Assembly (NCBI GenBank): GCA_004553595.1
Contig: SFKZ01000011.1
Span: forward strand, 76,654 to 140,653
DNA: 64,000 bases
Direction of reading: 5' to 3'
Source: Methanobrevibacter ruminantium
GTDB lineage: Archaea; Methanobacteriota; Methanobacteria; Methanobacteriales; Methanobacteriaceae
Shown here: piece after piece, positions 44,603-54,108 of the stretch
How the letters are laid out: each line of letters opens with the position of its first letter
How positions within the stretch are numbered: the first letter of the stretch is position 1
Made by a program: the position numbers and the translations under genes
Notes under the pieces: generated by a model
Told to the model about the DNA's origin: nothing
Seen by the model: the letters and a program-made list of their open reading frames with translations, nothing else
Database searches by the model: none

Positions 44603-44865
44603 TATTTAATCTCCTTACCCTATTAAGACATAAAATTTCTAATAATTTTAAATCATGAATATAATATTTTGAACTTAAAAAAATATTATATAATTATTTA
44701 TAAATTTTCTAATATTTATAATAAATCTTTTTGAAAAAAATTTTAAAAAAATTAATAAAAAGTAGATGAGAGAATTTAAGAGAAAATAAAATAAAAAAAA
44801 GTGAAAAAATAGTGAAAAAAAATAAAATGATAGTTAAAAAAAAGAAAATTAAAATAACCGATTAT

Positions 44866-46206
44866 TTAACCCCAAAGGTTTGAAAAAGCATTGTAAATTT
44901 CTTCTTCATCATCATCTACATTATCTTCATCATCATAATCATAATCTTCTTCTCTGTTGTTATAACTTGAATCTTCACTTGAGTCATCCTCTTCATCCTC
45001 AATTGACTTGAGAGACTTGAGATTAAAAACATTTATGTCCTCCTTTTTGGACTCATCCATGAAAGCATTGCTAAACAAATCATCATCAATAATAGACTCT
45101 TCAGAGGAATTATCTAAATCTGAATTTCCTTCAAATCTTTCATTATAGATAAAACCGTCATCCTTTGGAGCATTGAAAATGTCATTCTCCTCTATTGTCT
45201 CAAATCCAGATGTGGAAAATGAGGAGCTTGAACCGAACTCATCAATGTCATCGAACTTGAAATTGCTCTTGAAATTATTGTAATCCAAATCCTGCTTATT
45301 TGTATCATACAGGATAAATGCAGTCTTAATAATCTTCAACCAATCTAATGCATCTTCCTTAGACTCTGCACAAATGGCTCCTTGACCTATCATAAGGTTT
45401 TTAGGACGGAAATTGTCTGTACTGATTAGAATAAACTTATAAACATCCTGAGACAAGTATTCTCCAAACAAGCCATACCACAATTCATTTAATGAATAGA
45501 CTTCCAATGAGTTCTTGCTATGGATTCCCTCAAATCTTGACTTTAAATCTGAAAAGTCTGACTTGATTTGATCCAATTGCCTTTGGAGTATTTTTACTTC
45601 CTCCAATGCCTTTTCATTTTTCTCTCTCAATGATTTGGATTCTTTAACTAAAAGGTCATTTTCTCTAGTTATCTTATCATATTTCAATGATTCCTCTTCG
45701 AAATCTTTTTTAAGTTCAGAATACTTTCTTTTTGAATCATTGATTGAAGATAGATTGGAAATGCTGTATAATCCTCCACGAATAATTGAATTTGCTATTT
45801 CATCCTCCATGAGATTATCATCATAATCATCATAATCATAGCCATTCAATTCATCAAGTGAAGGAAGTTTCAAGTATTCAATGTAATTAAACTCATTCTT
45901 CAAGGATTTCTTGAAGTTTTGATATAACTTATGGCTTTCTGCATTGTTTTCAGATGCGATTAAAACCAAATCTGCACCAATTACAGTATTTTTAGCTATT
46001 TCAATGTCTTTTGTTGGAATTATGGAAGAGATGTTCACATTAAAATTAGATAAGTCAAAATTGCTTACAGCCTTGGAAAGGAATTCCAAATAATCCAAAT
46101 TGGTTAGGATTATCCTAACATCAACCAATTCCCCTGCATTTAATTCATTTGAGTAAGTATCTCCAAAATCCTTAAATCCATAATCGTTTTCTTCAAAATT
46201 ATCCAT
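44866..46206 (-). CDS. Large acidic coiled-coil protein of unknown function
   Basis: The 446-residue protein has an N-terminal alpha/beta region (VRIILTNLDYLEFLSKAV, residues about 28-120), a coiled coil (about 155-225, SELKKDFEEESLKYDKI), a second globular part (about 230-300, NELWYGLFGEYLSQDVYKF), and a long Asp/Glu/Ser-rich tail ending DEEEIYNAFSNLWG. No catalytic motif, signal or membrane segment is visible. GAGGAG gives a strong ribosome site. It follows purF and precedes galE. It is probably specific to this group of methanogens. Confidence 0.8.
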   Translation of the reverse strand: MDNFEENDYGFKDFGDTYSNELNAGELVDVRIILTNLDYLEFLSKAVSNFDLSNFNVNISSIIPTKDIEIAKNTVIGADLVLIASENNAESHKLYQNFKKSLKNEFNYIEYLKLPSLDELNGYDYDDYDDNLMEDEIANSIIRGGLYSISNLSSINDSKRKYSELKKDFEEESLKYDKITRENDLLVKESKSLREKNEKALEEVKILQRQLDQIKSDFSDLKSRFEGIHSKNSLEVYSLNELWYGLFGEYLSQDVYKFILISTDNFRPKNLMIGQGAICAESKEDALDWLKIIKTAFILYDTNKQDLDYNNFKSNFKFDDIDEFGSSSSFSTSGFETIEENDIFNAPKDDGFIYNERFEGNSDLDNSSEESIIDDDLFSNAFMDESKKEDINVFNLKSLKSIEDEEDDSSEDSSYNNREEDYDYDDEDNVDDDEEEIYNAFSNLWG

Positions 46207-46269
46207 TTTAACACTCCTCTTTTAAAAGAAAATCGCTAAATCTAACTATTGTTTTCCAAATCACAATTC

Positions 46270-47244
46270 TTAAACATGAATCTTCTTATGCCAATTCCAA
46301 GCAGATTCGACAATGTCTTCCAATTCAGTAATTTGCGGTTTCCATCCTAAAATCTCTTCAGCCTTTTTGGAATCAGCTATTAGGATATCAGGATCACCTG
46401 GACGTCTTCCTTCAATCTTTACATCAAAGTCAATTCCAGTGACCTTTTTGCAAGTGTCAACAACTTCCTTAACAGAAAATCCATTGCCATTTCCCAAATT
46501 GAAAATATTGCTGTCATTGAAAGGTTCCTCCAAATACTGCAATGCTTTCAGATGGGCATCAGCCAAGTCATTTACATGAATATAATCCCTGATGCAAGTG
46601 CCATCAGGAGTGCTGTAATCATCACCAAAGATTGAAATGCTGTCTCTTCTTCCAAGAGCCGCATCCAATACCAAAGGAATTAGATGGGATTCTGGGTCAT
46701 GGCCTTCACCAATCTCACAATCCAAGTCTGCACCTGCTGCATTGAAATATCTTAGTGAAACATATTTCAAGCCACCAAAATCAGACTCATCCTTCAAGAG
46801 GTTTTCAACCATTAGTTTTGATTCTCCATAAGGGTTGATTGGCTTCAATTCACTATCCTCATTGATAGGAATGGATTTTGGAATGCCATATAATGCAGCT
46901 GTTGATGAAAAGATAAATTTTCTCACTCTGAATTCCTTCATGATCTTAAGCAAATTCAAGGTGTTTTCATAATTGTTCTTGAAATACTTTTCAGGTTCCT
47001 CAACAGATTCCTCTACAGATGAAAATGCTGCAAAGTGCATTACTGCCCCAATATCATTGTCTTGAAAGATTTCCCTTACTTTCTCACTATCGCTTAAATC
47101 TGCATTTACAAAATCTCCCCATTTTACTGCAGACTTATGGCCTTTGGATAGGTTATCCAGAACTATTGTTTCATAACCGGAATTATTAAGCAATTTATTG
47201 ACATGGGCGCCTATATATCCCGCTCCACCAGTAATTAATATCAT
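46270..47244 (-). CDS. galE: UDP-glucose 4-epimerase
   Basis: The 324-residue enzyme interconverts UDP-glucose and UDP-galactose, or their N-acetyl forms. TGGAGYIGAHVNKLLNN binds NAD, FSSTAALYG and YGESKLMVE hold the Ser, Tyr and Lys of the active site, and RYFNAAGAD and GTCIRDYIHVNDLADAH are GalE signatures. GTGAT precedes the ATG. Fits the glycan pathway at 31-37 kb. Confidence 0.95.
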   Translation of the reverse strand: MILITGGAGYIGAHVNKLLNNSGYETIVLDNLSKGHKSAVKWGDFVNADLSDSEKVREIFQDNDIGAVMHFAAFSSVEESVEEPEKYFKNNYENTLNLLKIMKEFRVRKFIFSSTAALYGIPKSIPINEDSELKPINPYGESKLMVENLLKDESDFGGLKYVSLRYFNAAGADLDCEIGEGHDPESHLIPLVLDAALGRRDSISIFGDDYSTPDGTCIRDYIHVNDLADAHLKALQYLEEPFNDSNIFNLGNGNGFSVKEVVDTCKKVTGIDFDVKIEGRRPGDPDILIADSKKAEEILGWKPQITELEDIVESAWNWHKKIHV

Positions 47245-47472
47245 ATTATCACAAATAGCTAATTATTGATTTAATAAAATACTTTCCTTTATTAAATTTT
47301 AAAAATATTTGATTTTTAATCTATGTTTAAAATATATATTAATATTTACTTTATTTTAATGAATATATAACTTTTTACATTATTTTAATGAAAATAAAGC
47401 GAAATTATTAGAAAAAGAGTGATATGAGATTATAAAAATTATTAAAAAAATTAAAAAAAGAAAAATAGTCAG

Positions 47473-47527
47473 ATTCTTCCCAAAAATTGGAAAGAATTTT
47501 GGTCCAGGTTTTCAGGCCGAAGGCCTG
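47473..47527 (-). terminator. Two hairpins at the end of the geranylgeranyl reductase gene
   Basis: Just after the stop codon, the minus strand has CAGGCC-TTC-GGCCTG (47527-47513), a 6-bp GC-rich stem. A second 9-bp stem with one G.T pair follows (47497-47473), then CTATTTTT. This is a strong terminator by archaeal standards and one of few GC-rich spots in the spacers. The rest of the 290-base spacer is A/T-rich, with the galE promoter. Confidence 0.6.
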
Positions 47528-47537
47528 GAAAGCTGGC

Positions 47538-48725
47538 CTATAAGAATAATTTACGTAATTTTAAAGCTGCACTTGGTTGCACTTTAATTAATGCTTTTAC
47601 AAGTTCAGTAGTACCGAGTGTGGTAAACTCAAGATCTCTGAAAGCATGAGCGATACTGTTTAAGTCATCATCACTCAAACTCCATAAGTAGTCACAAGCT
47701 TTGCTGTATTTGTCCATATCGTGGCCCATAGCTTCGTCTACCAAATCAGCGTATTTCTTAAGGAATTCTTTAGAGCAGTCTCCTGCTGCAATAGCTTCAG
47801 CAGCGATTTGTCCTGCTAATTTACCACCAGTAATACCGCTGGTGATTCCTCCACCGGTTAATGGGTTAACTTGGCTTGCTGCATCTCCACAAAGCAAGAT
47901 GTTGTCATTGTACATTTCTTTTACAAGACCGCCAACAGGGTCTCCACCTACATTCAATTCTACAGGTTGAGCATCCTTAAGTGCGTAACAGTTGTTTACA
48001 GCATCAACTAAGTATTCGTAAGCGGATTTTTCAGCCATTTCCGGAATGATAGCGAGTCCTGCATTTACGATATCGTCACCTTTAGGGAATAACCAGAAGT
48101 AACCACCAGGTGCTACGCTACCGAAGTAGAACTCAAGAACATCGTTTCTTTCCATTTTAGCATTACACATTTCAAACTGTACACCAGCTTCCATGTGTTT
48201 AGGTTTGGTGATAGCCTTTAATCCTGCCCATTTAGCTACGTGGGATTCAGGACCATCTGCACCGATAAGGATTTTAGCGTTAATGTCGTAAACTTCACCC
48301 ATGCATTCACAGGTTACAGTGTAGGATCCGTCTTCCTCTTTCTTAAGACCTTTTGCTTGGGTTTTGATTCTGATTTCTGCTCCTGCTCTACCAGCTTCCA
48401 TAGCTAAATGCTTATCAAAGACTTTTCTTTCCAAGATGTAACCTGCTTCAGGCAATTCTACTACATCGTTAGTTAACCATACATCAGTTCCATCTGGAGC
48501 GATTAATCTGATACCTTCGATTTCTTGGGTAATCCAATGAGGGTCAGCTTCAAGCTCTAAGATTTCAAAGGTTCTTTTGGAAACACCTTCTGCACATCTT
48601 TTAGGAGCACCGATTTCAGATTTCTTATCCATGAGAATTACTTTTGCCCCACCTTTTGCAGCAAATCTAGCTGCAGTGGAACCAGCAGGTCCAGCACCAA
48701 TAACTAATACATCAGTTTTAATCAT
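47538..48725 (-). CDS. Digeranylgeranylglycerophospholipid reductase
   Basis: GGR saturates the isoprenoid chains of archaeal lipids using FAD. The 395-residue protein from MIKTDVLVIG has GAGPAGSTAARFAAKGG, GAPKRCAEGVSKRTFE and LLCGDAASQVNPLTGGGITSG. The GAGG site is best spaced for this ATG; a TTG three codons upstream is weaker. A gene for a small 2 x 4Fe-4S ferredoxin lies 16 bases upstream, which suggests electron supply. Confidence 0.95.
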   Translation of the reverse strand: MIKTDVLVIGAGPAGSTAARFAAKGGAKVILMDKKSEIGAPKRCAEGVSKRTFEILELEADPHWITQEIEGIRLIAPDGTDVWLTNDVVELPEAGYILERKVFDKHLAMEAGRAGAEIRIKTQAKGLKKEEDGSYTVTCECMGEVYDINAKILIGADGPESHVAKWAGLKAITKPKHMEAGVQFEMCNAKMERNDVLEFYFGSVAPGGYFWLFPKGDDIVNAGLAIIPEMAEKSAYEYLVDAVNNCYALKDAQPVELNVGGDPVGGLVKEMYNDNILLCGDAASQVNPLTGGGITSGITGGKLAGQIAAEAIAAGDCSKEFLKKYADLVDEAMGHDMDKYSKACDYLWSLSDDDLNSIAHAFRDLEFTTLGTTELVKALIKVQPSAALKLRKLFL

Positions 48726-48741
48726 AATAATCAATCCTCAC

Positions 48742-48909
48742 TTATTCCTCTTCCATTTCCAATGCCGCTAAAGGACAAGCATCAACACAAATTCCACAGT
48801 TATTACAGTTATCATCAAAAACTAAAGCAGTTTCCTTTACTTCTATGCAGTTTCTTACACAGACACCTGCGCAACAACCACAGTAAGAACACCAATCTTT
48901 TACAATCAT
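48742..48909 (-). CDS. Small 2 x 4Fe-4S ferredoxin, partner of geranylgeranyl reductase
   Basis: The 55-residue protein starts MIVKDWCSYCGCCAGVC and has a second cluster motif CNNCGICVDACP, ending EMEEE. The first motif (CSYCGCCAGVCVRNC) has an extra Cys inside, so the ligands may differ from the standard CxxCxxCxxxC. The gene is the first of a two-gene operon with the reductase, and GGAG lies upstream. Ferredoxin-linked lipid reduction is established in Methanosarcina, so electron donation is a reasonable inference. Confidence 0.9.
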   Translation of the reverse strand: MIVKDWCSYCGCCAGVCVRNCIEVKETALVFDDNCNNCGICVDACPLAALEMEEE

Positions 48910-49220
48910 AATTAAATCTCCATAATAATTTCAAATTAAACTTAACTTAATTTCAGTATAAAATCATCAATTTATTTTAAAATATTTTAAAACCCAAAAA
49001 GCAATAAAATAAATAGTCTTAGAATATTTTAGAATAAATAGTCTTAATATATAACATCAAAATATATATTTTTTATTATATATAATCTTTAAGGAATTTT
49101 TGGAAAAATAAGGAAAAAATAAGGTTATAAAATAGAAAATAATCAAAAATAATAAGAAAAAACTAAAAAAACATATTAAATCAAGCATCAAGATTAATGA
49201 AAAAATTAAACCTTAAAATT
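48910..49220. other. AT-rich spacer upstream of the ferredoxin-reductase operon
   Basis: About 310 bases without a gene. TATA-like TTTTATTGC/ATTTTAAAATA tracts at 48970-49000 could serve the ferredoxin operon. Two AGTCTTAGAATATTTTAGAATAAAT-like direct repeats are seen near 49015-49045. I see no RNA structure. Confidence 0.4.
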
Positions 49221-49427
49221 TTATGGATAATAATATTGGGGATAAAACCTATAAAGTTGATTAACATAGTCCCTATTGTCATAAGGGGAAGTATAAGTTT
49301 CAACAGGACGATATCTCTCTAAAACATATTTATGTTCCTTATTTTCTAAACTTGATGGATGATAATAGTGGTAATCTATTTTCTGATTCTTATCCATTGT
49401 ATCTATTATATTATAAGAACAGCCCAC
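49221..49427 (-). CDS. Doubtful 68-residue Tyr-rich protein
   Basis: The frame begins at a GTG (MGCSYNIIDTMDKNQKID) or at an internal ATG (MDKNQKIDYHYYHPSS) and ends RFYPQYYYP. It is rich in Tyr, Asn and Pro, with no known motif. No ribosome site is seen at either start; TATA-like sequence overlaps the region between them. It could be a small real protein or chance. Confidence 0.3.
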   Translation of the reverse strand: MGCSYNIIDTMDKNQKIDYHYYHPSSLENKEHKYVLERYRPVETYTSPYDNRDYVNQLYRFYPQYYYP

Positions 49428-49656
49428 AAAATTATCAAAATAAAGACCAATGATAAAATACCTAAATAGAATATATATTTTTATCCATAATTATTCCCCA
49501 AGAATCATTTCCTTAAAAAATAAGAATAGCATAATGTCTAATAAAAAAAAACCTTTTATAAAAATTTAAATACTAATTGAAAAAATTAAGGAATTAAAAA
49601 AATAAAAAATAGGATTAGGCAAGACAAACTGAGAAATTTAAAATTAATCCAAATGC

Positions 49657-50262
49657 CTAAATCATATTAGGTACTCTTAATGAAGTAGGCAATGGCTTGA
49701 TTTTTGCAGGTGTACCAATAGCCAAGTAATAAGGAGGTACACTACGGGTTACAACAGCACCAGCAGCTACAATAGCTCCTTCACCAACTTCAATATTGGA
49801 TAGGAATGTAGTGTTTCCACCAACAGAACATCCTTTTCTAAGTTGAGGTCCTTTCAAATCATATTCCACTCTGACAGGATATCTGTCATTGGTAAAGCAG
49901 GCACATGGACCAATGAAAACATTATCTTCAATGATACTGTTTCTTGGAATGTATACATTTGATTGGATGCTTACATTGTTACCGATTTCACATCCACCTT
50001 CAATGACAGTGTTTGTACCTATCAATACATCATTACCAATAGTAGTATGATCTCTTACAACAACATTATGTCCAGTTTTAAAATCATCACCAATGATTAC
50101 ATCATTATAGATTACAGTGTTAGACCTTAACAAGATGTTTTTACCTAAAACAGGGTCTTTACTAAATCTTTTATAATTAACTCCTAATTTGATTCCTTCC
50201 CTAATTAGTCTAGGGTCTTTAGAGTCATTATTGTTTCCACGTAAATTTAAAAAACTAGGCAT
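49657..50262 (-). CDS. Left-handed beta-helix acyltransferase (hexapeptide repeat)
   Basis: The 201-residue protein has many hexapeptide turns ([LIV]GxxxxI type: VIIGDDFKTGHNVVV, TTIGNDVLIGTNTVI, CEIGNNVSIQSNVYI) and the terminal GAVVTRSVPPYYLAIGTPAKI. This is the fold of sugar O- or N-acetyltransferases such as WbbJ/PglD types. GAGGTGAT precedes the ATG. It probably acetylates a nucleotide sugar or surface glycan. Confidence 0.88.
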   Translation of the reverse strand: MPSFLNLRGNNNDSKDPRLIREGIKLGVNYKRFSKDPVLGKNILLRSNTVIYNDVIIGDDFKTGHNVVVRDHTTIGNDVLIGTNTVIEGGCEIGNNVSIQSNVYIPRNSIIEDNVFIGPCACFTNDRYPVRVEYDLKGPQLRKGCSVGGNTTFLSNIEVGEGAIVAAGAVVTRSVPPYYLAIGTPAKIKPLPTSLRVPNMI

Positions 50263-50385
50263 AATATCACCTCTTTAAAAAGTTCAATTAACGTAAAATT
50301 TTTACAATGCTAATATATTCAAATAATAGTATGTTTAATAAAGTATAAAAATATAATGATTTAAATTGAATATTTTTTAAAGAAA

Positions 50386-50697
50386 TTATAGATTCAAATC
50401 CCTTAGTTTTTCATCCAGTTCCTCATCGCTAAGCTCATCTTCCTCTTCAAGTTCCATTTCCTCATCCATGATTTCATCTTCACCAGAAGCAATCTGTTGA
50501 GCTCTTATATTTTCCTCTTCAAGATATTTTTCCTTATTCTCTTCCCAATCGGCCTTGATTTCTGCAATCAAGTCATCATCAGCTTCAATGGCAGGTCCAG
50601 TATAAGAACAATCCTTACATTCCCATTTTGACCAAACCTGTGGAATGATCCAATCTATATTGCTTGAACCGCAACGTGGACAAATAGTTCTTTTCAC
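50386..50697 (-). CDS. Zinc-ribbon protein with acidic tail
   Basis: The 103-residue protein has a zinc ribbon (CPRCGSSNIDWI ... WECKDCSYTG) in its first 35 residues and a very acidic second half (EEMELEEEDELSDEELDEKL). The start is GTG after AGGTGAT. It resembles small archaeal zinc ribbon proteins tied to transcription or translation, but no specific family is recognised. Confidence 0.82.
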   Translation of the reverse strand: MKRTICPRCGSSNIDWIIPQVWSKWECKDCSYTGPAIEADDDLIAEIKADWEENKEKYLEEENIRAQQIASGEDEIMDEEMELEEEDELSDEELDEKLRDLNL

Positions 50698-50781
50698 ATT
50701 ATCACCTTAATAAGATTAAAAATTTTAGAATTATAGAAATTAATAAAAATATAAAATTCAAAATAAAATTTAGCTTAAATT

Positions 50782-51927
50782 TTAGTCAGTATTATAAAAA
50801 CTCCATATCAAGTCCAATGCCTCACCTGGTTCAAGTACACCTGATCTGGTTTCCCTTAAAATTCTTTGAATTGAGTACCTTTTCATGTGCGGAAACTTCT
50901 TGTGAACTTCATACAGCAAAGGACATCCGAATCCTTTAAACTTAATTAAATTATAATGACTAGTCAATGATTTGTTCTCTAATTTTGACACGGATAATGA
51001 AGCAGGTAAGTTGAGCCTAATAATCTTATTATTTTCAAGTTCTTTATCTAGATAAGCTTGTCCATTTTCACTGTTTTCATTAATTTTTATTTCATTTTCA
51101 TCAAAATTACAAACTTGTTCAGTTATGCACTGACTTCCAGTTGCCAACATATCTCCAAAAATCACAATAGGAATTTCATTCTCCAATGCATATTTGTATA
51201 AAGTGTCTTCAATGATTTTTGAACATCTTCCACATGGGTGGAATCTTCCTGTAAATGACTCCTCAATCAAATCTGCATAATCCACTTGAATGTATTCATG
51301 AGGAACATCCAATTCACTTACCAACTTGTCAATATTATGCTTGAATTGCTTTGGAAGAACAATTGTTCCAGGATCAACTGTAATTGCTATTGGATTGAAT
51401 CCCAATTTCTTTGCCAATATTAATGAAAAGCTGCTGTCAGTTCCGCCAGACAATGCTACAATAGCTGCTGGCTTTTCAGCTTCAAAATATCCATACGGAC
51501 TTTCATCCAAATCCTTGAAATACTTGTAGAAATTGAATGAATAGAGATTATCCAATTTTATCTTTAGAATGTCTATCAAATTGTTCAATGCTATGAATGA
51601 ACCGTAATCCAAATTTTCCTTGTTTTCGTTTACAAAGGAATTTAGCTTATTCAATGAAAGATTCATTCTATACTCCTTTTGAAGGAAATCAGAATAGCTC
51701 TCAACATGAATGCTCGCTATTTCAAGCTCTTCTCTGAGTCTTCCAACAACCCATCCTCCTTTTCCAATTATAGCAGATTTGTCTGGACGGTCATTGGTGA
51801 TTATCCACATTTCATTAGTGTCCTTGTCATATAGAACTTCCTTAATGTCGATACTGACTTCCTCATGACATATTTCCTTTCTAATCCTATTGATGTGATT
51901 TAGAAGAGCATTTACATCATATACCAT
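50782..51927 (-). CDS. PP-loop ATPase with N-terminal KH-like segment, possible thiolation enzyme
   Basis: From the ATG at 51927 (GGTGG upstream) the 381-residue protein has a KH-like segment SAIIGKGGWVVGRLREELEIASIHV (about 55-80, split loop GKGG) that suggests RNA binding. The PP-loop VALSGGTDSSFSLIL (about 160) follows, then HPCGRCSKIIEDTLYKYA with a CxxC and FGDMLATGSQ. This order is close to tRNA sulfur-insertion enzymes of the TtcA/Ncs6 superfamily, where CxxC pairs bind an Fe-S cluster. The KH addition is unusual. The target RNA and the exact chemistry are not known. Confidence 0.8.
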   Translation of the reverse strand: MVYDVNALLNHINRIRKEICHEEVSIDIKEVLYDKDTNEMWIITNDRPDKSAIIGKGGWVVGRLREELEIASIHVESYSDFLQKEYRMNLSLNKLNSFVNENKENLDYGSFIALNNLIDILKIKLDNLYSFNFYKYFKDLDESPYGYFEAEKPAAIVALSGGTDSSFSLILAKKLGFNPIAITVDPGTIVLPKQFKHNIDKLVSELDVPHEYIQVDYADLIEESFTGRFHPCGRCSKIIEDTLYKYALENEIPIVIFGDMLATGSQCITEQVCNFDENEIKINENSENGQAYLDKELENNKIIRLNLPASLSVSKLENKSLTSHYNLIKFKGFGCPLLYEVHKKFPHMKRYSIQRILRETRSGVLEPGEALDLIWSFYNTD

Positions 51928-52045
51928 ATTTCCACCATTTACAAACAAAAATAATAAATCTTAACAATATCTAATCAATTATGAAAATATTTTAACAATA
52001 GTTATAAAATGATTGAAAAAATAAAATAATTGAAATGAAAAACAA

Positions 52046-53464
52046 TTAGATTCCTTGTTTTTCAAATTCATTATCTAAAAATATGTTCATATTGTCAATA
52101 GCCAATTGGACCATTTCAGGGGAAGGTCCTCCAGGAACATTTCTTATCTTAACGTTTTCAATTGGATTCAATGCATTGTGAATCAATTCATCATCAAGAC
52201 CTAACTTTTCAAATCCAAGTTCCTCTGCAACATTATCCACATATGCACCATCGATTTCACTTGGATTCACTCCTTCAGCAACTGCCTCATTTACAATTCT
52301 ACCTACAATCTTATGAGCTGTTCTGAATGGTATCTTTCTTTCCCTTACCATAATGTCTGCCAAATCAGTAGCTGTAGCGAAGTTAGCTCCTGCCAATTCA
52401 AGACATCTTTCTGTATTGAAAGTGACAGTCAAGAGCATATGGTTTACAATCTTTAAGGTGTCAAAAGCCACATCACATGCATTCCATAAGTGAGGAGTGA
52501 TTTCCTGCAAATCCCTGTTGTAAGTGTATGGAATAGCTTTCAATATTGTAAGGATAGTTACAAGTTCACCGTTTACAATAGCGCATTTTGATCTTGCAAC
52601 TTCTGCAACATCAGGGTTTTTCTTCTGTGGCATGATTGAAGATGTGGATGAGTATTCATCAGCCATTGAAACGATTCCAAACTCGTAAGTGCTCCAAAGA
52701 ACCAATTCTTCACAGATTTTGGATAATGTAGTGCAAAGAGCGCTTAAGTCAAATACGGTCTCTGCAATGTGATCTCTTGATGAAACACCATCCATGGAGT
52801 TTTCAAGATAATCATCAAATCCTAATAATTGAGTTGTCAATTCCCTATCGATTGGAAAACTTGTAGTTGCCATAGCAGCAGAGCCTAATGGGTTTAGATT
52901 GACTCTCTTATAAGTGTCATCCAATCTTTGGTAATCCCTTTTTAGCGCTTGTGCATGTGCCATCAAGTGATGAGCCAATGTAACTGGCTGTGCATGCTGC
53001 AAGTGAGTGTATCCGATCATGACGGTTTCCTTATGCTCCTTTGCAAGTTCAAGGATACCTTCAATGAATTCAAGGATTCCAATTTGAATTTCAGTTATTC
53101 TGTCTCTTAAAAGAAGTCTTATGTCAGTTGCAACTTGGTCATTTCTTGACTTTGCAGTGTGCATGAATCCTGCTTCAGGACCTACAAGCTTTGTTACATA
53201 GTTTTCTACAGCCATATGAACGTCTTCAACAGAATGGTCAAATTCAAGGGCATCGAAGCCTTCATCACTAAGCTTATCCAATGCTTCAAGAATCTTATCC
53301 GCTATTTCTCCACCTATAATTCCTTGTGCCTTAAGCATTGAAGTGTGAGCATAATTGCATTGAATGTCTGCATCAAAGATAAATCTATCAAATTCCAATG
53401 AAGAGGTGTATACTGCAGCTTCATCGGTCATTTCCTTTTCAAGTCTTCCAGTTCTAATTTTCAA
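52046..53464 (-). CDS. argH: Argininosuccinate lyase
   Basis: ArgH splits argininosuccinate into arginine and fumarate. The 472-residue protein has KSRNDQVATDIRL, GYTHLQHAQPVTLAHH and the fumarase-family signature SSIMPQKKNPDVAE, with the catalytic Ser in the flexible loop. I chose the TTG giving LKIRTGRLEKEM (read as Met); a TTG three codons upstream is possible but no ATG fits. No other arg gene is adjacent. Confidence 0.95.
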   Translation of the reverse strand: MKIRTGRLEKEMTDEAAVYTSSLEFDRFIFDADIQCNYAHTSMLKAQGIIGGEIADKILEALDKLSDEGFDALEFDHSVEDVHMAVENYVTKLVGPEAGFMHTAKSRNDQVATDIRLLLRDRITEIQIGILEFIEGILELAKEHKETVMIGYTHLQHAQPVTLAHHLMAHAQALKRDYQRLDDTYKRVNLNPLGSAAMATTSFPIDRELTTQLLGFDDYLENSMDGVSSRDHIAETVFDLSALCTTLSKICEELVLWSTYEFGIVSMADEYSSTSSIMPQKKNPDVAEVARSKCAIVNGELVTILTILKAIPYTYNRDLQEITPHLWNACDVAFDTLKIVNHMLLTVTFNTERCLELAGANFATATDLADIMVRERKIPFRTAHKIVGRIVNEAVAEGVNPSEIDGAYVDNVAEELGFEKLGLDDELIHNALNPIENVKIRNVPGGPSPEMVQLAIDNMNIFLDNEFEKQGI

Positions 53465-53700
53465 GGATATCAACTCGTTAAATTTAATAATAAATGAAAT
53501 TTTTAATTATAATATTAAAATAAGAATTCGTGAAAATTCTTTAATTAGTTATATATTATTAAATTTTAGTTTTAATAATTTATATAAATATCTAAAATAG
53601 ATTAAAAAAAGGACAGTTAAACTGCATTGGGAAAAATAAAAAAATTACGAAATTAAAGCAATATTAACTGTAAAATAAAGATAATTAATTCATAATTGAT

Positions 53701-53723
53701 AAGATTTAAATAATATAAATCTT
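53701..53723. repeat. Perfect 8-bp inverted repeat over a TATA-like element
   Basis: AAGATTTA and TAAATCTT flank AATAATA. The dyad overlaps the probable TATA box of the candidate small RNA that follows, so it could be a regulator site. Confidence 0.4.
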
Positions 53724-53736
53724 AAAATAAGTTTAA

Positions 53737-53825
53737 GGGTTTACACCTGATGTAAACTCCTATTTTGAGAAAATTGGACGTCAAGGAATCCAAATATTAT
53801 TTTGGATTCTTTTAACGTTTTTAAA
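53737..53825 (+). ncRNA. Candidate small structured RNA (two hairpins and U-rich end)
   Basis: After a TATA-like TTTAAATAATATA (about 53705-53717), a transcript would begin near 53737. It forms a stem of 9 bp (53737-53745/53751-53759, one G.T) around CCTGA. A second longer hairpin follows (53778-53818), with perfect GAATCCAAA/TTTGGATTC around TATTAT and an outer ACGT/ACGT pair, then TTTTAAATTTT. No coding frame covers it. It has the look of an independent sRNA gene, but no known family is recognised. A mobile-element remnant is an alternative. Confidence 0.5.
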
Positions 53826-54108
53826 TTTTATACTATTTTTAAAATTTTAAATTGGAAACAAATTAGTTACATATTTTATGATTCGTTTTTTTAGTGCAAT
53901 ATAACTTTTTCAAACTCAAACAATATTTTCAAATTGATTAAATTTTTTTAAATGAGTTTAATTTACAAAATAAAAGCAATTTATCAGTTAAAATAGAATT
54001 TAAAGCCATAATATTGGTTAAATTTATAAATAATTAATTTAAATTATTATTTAGGTTTCGATATCTAAAATAAATCATCAATTTTCTCAAAATCAAGGAG
54101 GTGAAATT

